Source: Alteromonadaceae bacterium 2753L.S.0a.02
GTDB taxonomy: Bacteria; Pseudomonadota; Gammaproteobacteria; Pseudomonadales; Cellvibrionaceae
DNA length: 64,000 bases
Direction: 5' to 3'
NCBI GenBank assembly: GCA_007827375.1
Contig: VISH01000002.1
Location: 2,443,001 to 2,507,000 of the forward strand
The notes below the pieces were generated by a model, which saw only the letters and a list, made by a program, of their open reading frames with translations, was not told the DNA's origin and made no database searches. Below, one piece after another: positions 1 to 6,051 of this stretch (position 1 is its first letter; every line of letters begins with the position of its first letter). The translations under genes and the position numbers were made by a program.

Positions 1-108
1 CGCAGTGGTCATCGCTCTGGCATTGCAAAGAAAGATCTGGAAGCGATGGGCTATACCCATGTTATTAACGAAGGTGGTTATTCTGATGTGCTGAAAAAAA
101 TGAAATGA
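1..108 (+). CDS. Rhodanese-like domain protein, C-terminal fragment
   Basis: The window opens inside an open frame of 35 codons ending at TGA (106-108). The residues read RSGHRSGIAKKDLEAMGY and then VINEGGYSDVLKKMK. This matches the end of a rhodanese (sulfurtransferase) domain, in which the active-site loop Cys-Arg-Ser-Gly is followed by an A-x-x-L-x-x-x-G-Y-x-x-V helix and a final glycine-rich turn. The catalytic cysteine would be the residue just before the window, so it cannot be verified. Such small single-domain proteins are typically periplasmic or cytoplasmic sulfur carriers, and which applies here is unknown. The gene is cut by the window edge. Confidence 0.75.
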   Translation, partial: RSGHRSGIAKKDLEAMGYTHVINEGGYSDVLKKMK

Positions 109-144
109 CGGAATACTCTTAACTTGTCAATATTTAGTGTCAAG

Positions 145-1206
145 CTAAGAGTAATGCTGCAATCGCAATACTTTGAAGCTGCGATTGTTTACTAAGATTT
201 GCAAGGAAGCAAATTCCTGCTTCGCGTATTTCTCGATTGGAATAAAGGCATTTACCACAAGCAACGCAGTTCCCCGTGGAGCAGTAAGTCGTGCAGTGGC
301 CTTCACAAACTTCTCCGTAAGCGACGCTTGCACTTCAAATCCCTGATGAAAAGGTGGATTGCAAATTACCAGATCAGCGGGCTCAGTAAAACAATCCCCT
401 GCATCTCCGGGGCATACCTTATACTGGGTGACACCGTTTCCCTGTAGTGTTGCAATTGTTGCGGAGATGGCCGCGGCGTTATTGTCGGTCGCGTAAATCT
501 TTTGAAAATCCGCAGCTTCGAGTGCCACTGTGAGATAACCATAGCCGCATCCGAGATCGATTGCCGATTGCTTTTGTGTTAGCTGAGGTGAAACCTCTTC
601 TAAAAAACATTCGCGCAGTAATTTACTTCCCTGGTCTATTTTGTTCCAGCCATAGACCCCGGGTTTGCTGATATATTGCCCCAAATCGTCTTCTGCGATC
701 GTTTGAAAATCACTGTAGTTTTTATCATCCAAATGCGCCGAAACCTCCTGGTTTTTATGTAATACGGCGCAATAGCAATTACCGAATTTTTTTAATTTTC
801 CTGTAAAACCCAAGTGTGCGCAGGCTTTCTGCACATAACCCTTTATGCCTTCGTCCTTATTGCCTGCAAGTACGAGTTGACCATTTGCATTTAAGTGGCT
901 GGCAGCCATATTTAAAACGCGATTGGTAACTGGTCGTTCTTTGGAGACCCGATAGAGTAAAACTTGCGGTGCATTGGAGCCAAATACATCGAAATCAAAA
1001 TCGCAAAAGTGACAGGCTTCAATCCTATCCTGCAACTGCCGGGTAACATCGTAGCGATTACTCAGCACGCAGTCGTTTGGGCTTAATTGAAGCGCCGCTT
1101 GCCAGGCAATACTAAAATTTTCATCGAGAATCCAGCAACGTCTTGCGGGAACTTGTTGGTTACGCGCCAGGTTTGCCTGCTGATCTATCAGGGCGTAGAT
1201 TTCCAT
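145..1206 (-). CDS. rsmC: 16S rRNA guanine-N2 methyltransferase, RsmC family
   Basis: A 353-residue class I SAM-dependent methyltransferase. The C-terminal half has the SAM-binding loop DLGCGYGYL, an acidic residue at the end of the next strand (ATDNN), and the catalytic NPPFHQG motif. The NPPF tetrad is typical of enzymes that methylate exocyclic amino groups of guanine. The stretch before the SAM loop (SKPGVYGWNKIDQGSKLL) and the end (NAFIPIEKYAKQEF, then SFKVLR) follow RsmC, which modifies G1207 of 16S rRNA. RlmG is a related alternative. The N-terminal half is the degenerate methyltransferase-like domain of this family. The gene starts 6 nt after rsuA ends, so folD-rsuA-rsmC is probably one minus-strand unit of RNA modification and one-carbon genes. 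Confidence 0.75.
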   Translation of the reverse strand: MEIYALIDQQANLARNQQVPARRCWILDENFSIAWQAALQLSPNDCVLSNRYDVTRQLQDRIEACHFCDFDFDVFGSNAPQVLLYRVSKERPVTNRVLNMAASHLNANGQLVLAGNKDEGIKGYVQKACAHLGFTGKLKKFGNCYCAVLHKNQEVSAHLDDKNYSDFQTIAEDDLGQYISKPGVYGWNKIDQGSKLLRECFLEEVSPQLTQKQSAIDLGCGYGYLTVALEAADFQKIYATDNNAAAISATIATLQGNGVTQYKVCPGDAGDCFTEPADLVICNPPFHQGFEVQASLTEKFVKATARLTAPRGTALLVVNAFIPIEKYAKQEFASLQILVNNRSFKVLRLQHYS

Positions 1207-1212
1207 TGTTTC

Positions 1213-1923
1213 TCAATTAAACCCGTGTATTTCACTGTCGCTCAGCATTCGGGCCGAGCCTTCCTCAAGCGATTTGTCGAGGTTGATCGCGCCAATAGCT
1301 AAGCGGTGCAGCGCGATTACCTTATTTCCAGTGGCTGCGAACATGCGTTTTACCTGATGGTACATTCCCTCGTAAATAGTGATTTCAGCCGAAGTTGGCG
1401 ATAAGCGTTGGATATTTGCTGGGCGAGTTTTGCGCGATTCATTGCGAAGCAATATTCCGGCTTCGAGCGTTGCTAGGTCGGTATCACTGATTGGCTCGGC
1501 ACATTCAACCCTGTAACGTTTACCGCAGACACTGTTGGGGGAGCTTACGCGATGATTCCAATGACCGTCCGTAGTAAGCAACACCAAGCCGGTTGTGTCG
1601 ATATCCAAACGGCCGACGATCTGTAAATCAGAGACGAGATTGGGAGCCATGAGCTGTTGTGACGTTACAAGGTCGATTACGGTTGGGTGTTCGCTATCCT
1701 GATTGGCACAAACATACCCAAGCGGCTTGTTGAGCATTAGGTAAACTGCCGACTGGGCCTGTAATACGCTGCCATCCAGCGTTACCTGGTCGGTTTCTGT
1801 GAGTTTAGTGGCGGGTGAAGAGGGTGTAGTTCCGTTCACCGCGAGGCGTCGCGCTTTTATTAAAGTACGTACTTGAGAGCGGCTAAACGACGAATTGTTG
1901 GCCACAAATTTGTCTAGCCGCAT
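1213..1923 (-). CDS. rsuA: 16S rRNA pseudouridine(516) synthase
   Basis: A 236-residue RsuA-family pseudouridine synthase. The N-terminal S4 RNA-binding domain begins at the start codon (MRLDKFVANNSSFSRSQV). The catalytic domain contains GRLDIDTTGLVLLTTDG, whose first Asp is the nucleophile of the family. The C-terminal GMYHQVKRMFAATGN segment is typical of RsuA rather than RluB, RluE or RluF. The enzyme isomerises U516 of 16S rRNA in the cytoplasm. An in-frame start 11 codons upstream exists, but the ATG at 1923 puts the S4 domain at the N terminus as in homologues. folD ends 4 nt upstream, so translation is probably coupled. No strong ribosome binding site is visible. Confidence 0.88.
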   Translation of the reverse strand: MRLDKFVANNSSFSRSQVRTLIKARRLAVNGTTPSSPATKLTETDQVTLDGSVLQAQSAVYLMLNKPLGYVCANQDSEHPTVIDLVTSQQLMAPNLVSDLQIVGRLDIDTTGLVLLTTDGHWNHRVSSPNSVCGKRYRVECAEPISDTDLATLEAGILLRNESRKTRPANIQRLSPTSAEITIYEGMYHQVKRMFAATGNKVIALHRLAIGAINLDKSLEEGSARMLSDSEIHGFN

Positions 1924-1927
1924 CGCA

Positions 1928-2770
1928 TCAAGCCAATTTTTTCTCGCCAGAATCAACAGTTTGGTAAATCAGTGTGTTGATCGTCATTGGACCAACCCCG
2001 CCGGGTACTGGTGTAAGCGCACTGGCTTTCTCTTGCAGCGGAGCCAACTCGATATCGCCAACGCCACCGGGATGATAGCCGGCGTCGACCACTACGGCAC
2101 CGTCTTTAATCCATTCAGCCTTTATAAATTCGGGTTTGCCCACGGCACCGACCACAATATCTGCTGCTGCGATATGGGCCTGCAGGTTCTGGGTGCGCGA
2201 ATGGCAGATGGTAACCGTGGCGTTCGCATTGAGCAGCATGAGCGCCATGGGCTTGCCGAGAATGGGGCTACGACCCACAACAACCGCATGTTTACCCGCC
2301 AAGGGAATGTCATAGGCTTCCAACAAACGCATGATACCTTTTGGTGTGGCGCATCCATAGGCAGCTTCGCCCATTGCCATGCGGCCAAAACCAAGGCAGG
2401 TAACACCGTCGACATCTTTGCTCAAATCGATGGCATCAAAACACGCGCGTTCGTCAATTTGAGACGGCACCGGGTGTTGTAGCAAAATGCCATGAACATC
2501 AGGGTTATTGTTAAGTTCAGTGATTTTCGCGAGCAGTTGTTCTGTCGTGGTATCTTCAGGCATTTCCACTTTGAGTGAGCCCATGCCAATGCGAGTGCAG
2601 GCATTGCCCTTCATACGCACGTAGGTGGCTGATGCCGGGTCTCCCCCTACCAAAATGGTAGCCAATATTGGGGTGCGCCCGGTTTTGTCTTTCAGGGCCG
2701 CTACACGGGCACTTAGCTCCGCTTCGGTTTTCTGAGCGAGGGCTTTGCCATCTAAAATAAGTGCAGACAT
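1928..2770 (-). CDS. folD: Bifunctional methylenetetrahydrofolate dehydrogenase / methenyltetrahydrofolate cyclohydrolase
   Basis: A 280-residue FolD, which interconverts 5,10-methylene- and 10-formyl-tetrahydrofolate in the cytosol. Visible family signatures are YVRMKGNACTRIGM with the catalytic Lys, GILLQHPVPSQID, the NADP-binding VVVGRSPILGKPMALML, and the C-terminal TPVPGGVGPMTINTL. An AGGA element lies a few bases before the chosen ATG at 2770. A longer in-frame start adds residues not seen in the family. It is the first gene of the folD-rsuA-rsmC cluster and is transcribed away from the tRNA array. Confidence 0.95.
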   Translation of the reverse strand: MSALILDGKALAQKTEAELSARVAALKDKTGRTPILATILVGGDPASATYVRMKGNACTRIGMGSLKVEMPEDTTTEQLLAKITELNNNPDVHGILLQHPVPSQIDERACFDAIDLSKDVDGVTCLGFGRMAMGEAAYGCATPKGIMRLLEAYDIPLAGKHAVVVGRSPILGKPMALMLLNANATVTICHSRTQNLQAHIAAADIVVGAVGKPEFIKAEWIKDGAVVVDAGYHPGGVGDIELAPLQEKASALTPVPGGVGPMTINTLIYQTVDSGEKKLA

Positions 2771-2879
2771 AAACGGAGTCCTATAAAGCAAAATTGAGGC
2801 CGCGCATTTTCCCACAGGTGGGCTGTGAGTCCAAATAGGGAATGGTCAAAAAAAGGCTGTAAAACCATAAACTTGGGCG

Positions 2880-2908
2880 TTGACTGCGCTGAGGCGCATC
2901 TGTATTAT
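2880..2908 (+). promoter_or_regulatory. Sigma-70 promoter of the tRNA cluster
   Basis: TTGACT (2880-2885) and TATTAT (2903-2908) are separated by 17 nt and followed by a GC-rich discriminator (GCACGCC). The -10 box ends 40 nt before tRNA-Pro. This is the classical layout of a stable-RNA promoter under stringent control. It probably drives tRNA-Pro, tRNA-Arg and tRNA-His as one transcript. Confidence 0.8.
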
Positions 2909-2948
2909 GCACGCCTCTCGAAACATGGCTCTTCAAGCCTTCAGTTGT

Positions 2949-3025
2949 CGGAGTGTAGCGCAGCCTGGTAGCGCGTCTGCTTTGGGAGCAGAATGTCGGG
3001 GGTTCGAATCCCTCCACTCCGACCA
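2949..3025 (+). tRNA. tRNA-Pro(TGG)
   Basis: A 77-nt cloverleaf with the 3' CCA encoded. The acceptor stem CGGAGTG (2949-2955) pairs with CACTCCG (3015-3021). The anticodon stem TCTGC/GCAGA encloses the loop TTTGGGA, giving anticodon TGG. The T-arm carries GGTTCGAATCC. It is the first of three closely spaced tRNAs. Confidence 0.96.
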
Positions 3026-3132
3026 ATCGAGCCTGCTGCATGCATGGTTTAGATAATATCGCTATTCAAGCTGCTTTCGCTTACACTTCCAGTATTGCGT
3101 CGCGGCAAGCGGGGTGTCAGCCAACGTGTATA

Positions 3133-3209
3133 GCGCCCGTAGCTCAGTCGGATAGAGCATCCGCCTTCTAAGCGGACGGTCGCAGGTTCGAATCCTGCCG
3201 GGCGCGCCA
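3133..3209 (+). tRNA. tRNA-Arg(TCT)
   Basis: A 77-nt cloverleaf with encoded CCA. The acceptor GCGCCCG (3133-3139) pairs with CGGGCGC (3199-3205), and G is the discriminator. The anticodon stem TCCGC/GCGGA encloses CTTCTAA, giving anticodon TCT, which reads AGA/AGG. The D-arm AGCTCAGTCGGATAGAGC and the T-arm GGTTCGAATCC are standard. Confidence 0.96.
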
Positions 3210-3224
3210 TGCTTCTTCCTCTAT

Positions 3225-3301
3225 GGTGACTGTAGCTCAGTTGGTAGAGCCCTGGATTGTGATTCCAGTCGTCGTGGGTTCAAGTCCCATCAGTCACCCC
3301 A
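3225..3301 (+). tRNA. tRNA-His(GTG)
   Basis: A 76-nt cloverleaf plus the extra G(-1) at 3225 that is diagnostic of histidine tRNA. G(-1) pairs with the discriminator C at 3298. The acceptor GTGACTG pairs with CAGTCAC (3291-3297). The anticodon loop carries GTG between CTGGA and TCCAG. CCA is encoded at 3299-3301. It is the last tRNA of the Pro-Arg-His cluster, and no clear terminator follows. Confidence 0.96.
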
Positions 3302-3345
3302 TTTTGTTTTCTTACGTCCTCTTCTTAAGAACCTCTTGGATTAGT

Positions 3346-3973
3346 CTAAGCTCTCATTGTCTTTTTAGGGTTTTCCAGCTCTGTCTCTGCCTTCCGTTTT
3401 TTTGTTGATGCTTCGGCGATTTTCGTTGTTTTAGTTGGGTCGACATAAGAAGTATTTCCCCAGTAGTAGTTAATATCATTGAGTCTGCAGCGCACTTTGT
3501 TATAGCTAACAGAAGTAATATTGTTGTTGGCAGGGTCAAATATTTCTACAGTTTATGCATCTACATCAACGCCTACAATTACAATCCAATGGCCCCGGCT
3601 AATTGAGCCGTCTATTTTAAGGAAATCTATGGCGGGTGGTTTTATTGTGGTTAGAAGTGAGAATAAGGGGCATTTTTCATCCTTAAGGAATTCATAAATT
3701 TCTGTCAGACTCGGAACATGGGCACAGTAGTTTAATTTTCGTATCCAAGAGTGTGTAACAAATCAGAAGCGGAGCCCATTATTTTTGTTTTCCCCACGAA
3801 ATCACCGCCGGCAGCGCTGGTAACTGCGTCGTCGCTAAGATAATTCGCGGAGCCTAAAACGTGCTTGCCACGGGACACAAAATAATTATGAATCATGCGG
3901 CTGCAAGCCGATCAAGAATTTTCTTACATTTGTTGGGCCGTTTTAAAATTCTATAGCGTGTATTTTTTGCCAT
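3346..3973 (-). pseudogene. Decayed papain-like / C39-like cysteine peptidase
   Basis: No single frame spans this region, but three minus-strand frames join into one protein. A start at 3973, behind an AAGGA site, opens with MAKNTRYRILKRPNKC and soon stops. A second frame reads MIHNYFVSRGKHVLGSANYL and on to LLHTLGYEN. A third continues KLNYCAHVPSLTEIYEFL and reaches RGHWIVIVGVDVDA. There a TAA interrupts, after which the frame continues TVEIFDPANNN and ends at 3346. The GHWIVIVGVD...V-x-I-x-DP pattern is the catalytic-His strand and following Asp region of bacterial papain-like peptidases. The catalytic Cys region falls in the first frameshift. At least two frameshifts and one nonsense codon indicate a dead gene. 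Its position beside a tRNA cluster suggests the remnant of acquired DNA, which is inference. Confidence 0.68.
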
Positions 3974-4226
3974 GGGTAATCCTTGAGTGCCAATCAGTTT
4001 TGAGGAAGGACGCATTTCTGCTATTAGGATTGTGCCAAAGCGCTTGAGTTTTGATAAGTCGGGGGTTGGGAAATTAGTGATTTTGACATCCTTTGCCGCA
4101 AAAAGTCGTTTAAGACATATGCTTTAAAAATTTGGGGTTAATGGTAAATCAAGTGCTATAAGTATTTTCTTCTAAGCCTTTTTAAAAGACCGATAAACTA
4201 CCGGTGGTTTAATTAAATTGTGAATA

Positions 4227-5270
4227 TTATTTTTTCTTTCTGGGTGGTGCGCAGGAGGCGCGTTCTACCAATTGGTGAGGCAATATTTCAATATTTTTTC
4301 TGGCTTTCTTGCCTGCGATAAGATTCAACAAACGTTTCATGCTGCGCTCTCCAATTCTTTTTGTCGGTTGCTCTATTGTGGTTAACGGCGGGTCGGAAAT
4401 TTCACTATAACTCATATTGTCTAAACCGATAATTGAGATGTCGTTGGGAATTTTTAAACCAGCATTTTTTAATTCATACATCGCTCCCAGTGCCATTTCA
4501 TCGTTGGAACAAAATATAGCGGTCGGTCGTTGCGGCAATGCTAACAATTGCTGCGCTGCCTGCCTGCCACCTGTGGCGGACATGCGTGCGCTGATATTCC
4601 ATTCGGCCTTTTCCAGTAATTTGTGTTCGCGTAAGGCGGTACTAAAACCTTCTGCTCGATCTCGAAGGCCGGTTTGTACGATTTTCGTACCGTAGGTAAG
4701 CCCAATATAGCCGTTAAAAAAGCCAATTTTTTTGTGCCCCAGCGATATAAGATAGTTAACAGCATCTTGTGCTGCACGTTTGTTGTCGATGCAAACACTC
4801 GGAAATACAGAAAGCTCAGGCGAAATACTTTCCAGCCCCAATACTATGGGAGGGTGCGTTGCGCGCTGGGAAAGATTGGGTTCGCTAAAAGGCGATAGGG
4901 TGGAGAGCAGAATAATACCGTCTGTTTGCTTGCTCATTACCATGCGGTTAAAGTCATCGTATTCAACCGAGTGATAGGCGGTTTCCATCACTAAGATGTG
5001 ATAGCCCGCTGCGCTAGCGACTTTTCGCACGCCATCAACAATTGGCCCGTAGAATGGAATGCCAATGGAGGGTAGCACAACCATGATTTGTTGCGTTTTC
5101 CCGGTTCTAAAATTGCGAGCCAGTGAATTGGTTTCGTAACCGGTTTGTTTAATGGCGTCTGCAACACGTTTTGCGGTTGGCGCTCTAACACTCGCTGGTG
5201 AATTCACAAATCGAGAGACTGTGGCGATCGAAACCCCAGCCAATTCGGCCACATCTTTAATGGATGTCAT
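4227..5270 (-). CDS. LacI-family transcriptional repressor
   Basis: A 347-residue LacI/GalR regulator. The N-terminal helix-turn-helix is canonical (SIKDVAELAGVSIATVSRF). It is followed by the hinge helix (YETNSLARNFRTGKT) and a periplasmic-binding-protein-like effector domain. GIILLSTLSP, FCSNDEMALGAMYEL and IIGLDNMSYSEISDPPLTTIEQP are typical CytR/PurR-like signatures. The effector is probably a sugar, given the divergent secreted GH8 gene, but the sequence does not identify it. Palindromic candidate operators lie at 5384-5397 and 5417-5430, and a shorter one covers the ribosome binding site (5273-5280), suggesting autoregulation. The protein ends in a lysine-rich tail (PPRKKK). Confidence 0.9.
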   Translation of the reverse strand: MTSIKDVAELAGVSIATVSRFVNSPASVRAPTAKRVADAIKQTGYETNSLARNFRTGKTQQIMVVLPSIGIPFYGPIVDGVRKVASAAGYHILVMETAYHSVEYDDFNRMVMSKQTDGIILLSTLSPFSEPNLSQRATHPPIVLGLESISPELSVFPSVCIDNKRAAQDAVNYLISLGHKKIGFFNGYIGLTYGTKIVQTGLRDRAEGFSTALREHKLLEKAEWNISARMSATGGRQAAQQLLALPQRPTAIFCSNDEMALGAMYELKNAGLKIPNDISIIGLDNMSYSEISDPPLTTIEQPTKRIGERSMKRLLNLIAGKKARKNIEILPHQLVERASCAPPRKKK

Positions 5271-5272
5271 TT

Positions 5273-5280
5273 AAACGTTT
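5273..5280. promoter_or_regulatory. Core operator AAACGTTT over the lacI-type gene's ribosome binding site
   Basis: The 8-bp palindrome AAACGTTT is identical to the core of the perfect operator at 5417-5430. It starts 2 bp upstream of the repressor start codon, where it overlaps the GGAAA ribosome-binding region. It could be an autoregulatory half-strength site. The outer TGT/ACA arms are missing, so chance occurrence is possible. Confidence 0.4.
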
Positions 5281-5383
5281 CCGCAATGTTTTTGTGTGTT
5301 TATGAAAGTAAGCTATTTTGCATTGGCATTCAAATAGATATTTAAACTTTATCTTATATGTAAGATAGCGCTTCATTGAAATA

Positions 5384-5397
5384 TGTAAACATTTACA
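5384..5397. promoter_or_regulatory. LacI-family operator 1
   Basis: TGTAAACATTTACA is a palindrome with a single mismatched central pair. It is extended by flanking ATA...TAT symmetry (5381-5400). It matches the CG-centred or near-CG-centred 14-bp operators of LacI-family regulators and lies about 114 bp upstream of the repressor start. Confidence 0.7.
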
Positions 5398-5416
5398 TAT
5401 GATAAAAAAAGCTATA

Positions 5417-5430
5417 TGTAAACGTTTACA
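5417..5430. promoter_or_regulatory. LacI-family operator 2
   Basis: TGTAAACGTTTACA is a perfect 14-bp palindrome centred on CG, the hallmark of LacI/GalR operators. Its centre is 33 bp from that of operator 1, about three helical turns, which would place two repressor dimers on the same face. It lies between the repressor gene and the divergent GH8 gene. Confidence 0.78.
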
Positions 5431-6051
5431 AAATGTGTGTTTATCGTTATTGTGCCCCCACAAAACAGGGTGACCTGCTTGTCAGGGATAACAACTGATA
5501 CCCGAATATTTTGAACCAAGCGAGCTCTTGGTTCTTCTTGCCTACCTAATCCTACAGATGTTTTGAAGTACCCGGCGATACGCGTGTGGAAGCTTTGATT
5601 GCTTCATGCAGCTATATACATTTTCTTATAGCGGGAAGTGTTTGTGGGGTACTGCTACACATCAATCTCAACATCGCTGTTCGATGTTGACTGCGCCAGA
5701 TTCGACGGCTTCGAATTCAAGAGAAAATGTAGAGCGTATGAACTCAGTTCTGCACATTGTGCAAACGTGGTACCGCTCGGCATTTTTCTGGGATTCTCTT
5801 AAAAATATGAAGGGGGATACATTAGCGGGAAGCTTTAAGTTCGCCATTAGAATCGGCTGTTAGTGTCCGCTGGTTTCATAGGGATTTCGCTAAATTAACG
5901 CGCACATCGCGATATGTGATGCGGTTTCACTCGCGCCGAATTCTTGTGTTTTAAAACACTTATTAACCGAGTTTTGTAGAGTGAGCAAGTCGACTATTTC
6001 GATTTGCCGGTTTTTATAGATGACTCTAATCGTAATCAAAGGATATGTATT
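5431..6051. other. Long intergenic / 5' leader region upstream of the GH8 gene
   Basis: About 620 bp without a supportable gene. The one longer open frame on the plus strand (around 5606-5863) has no ribosome binding site and an implausible composition. The visible structure is a hairpin GAACCAAG (5513-5520) / CTTGGTTC (5527-5534) with a 6-nt loop. An AAAGGAT ribosome binding site lies just before the GH8 start. The GH8 promoter could not be located with confidence. Confidence 0.5.

Noticed and set aside
2781..3041. Open frame on the minus strand over tRNA-Pro
   Set aside because: It is the complement of the tRNA and its promoter; there is no ribosome binding site.
5606..5863. 85-codon plus-strand frame upstream of the GH8 gene
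   Set aside because: No Shine-Dalgarno, no recognisable domain and an unlikely composition; it lies in a leader region.
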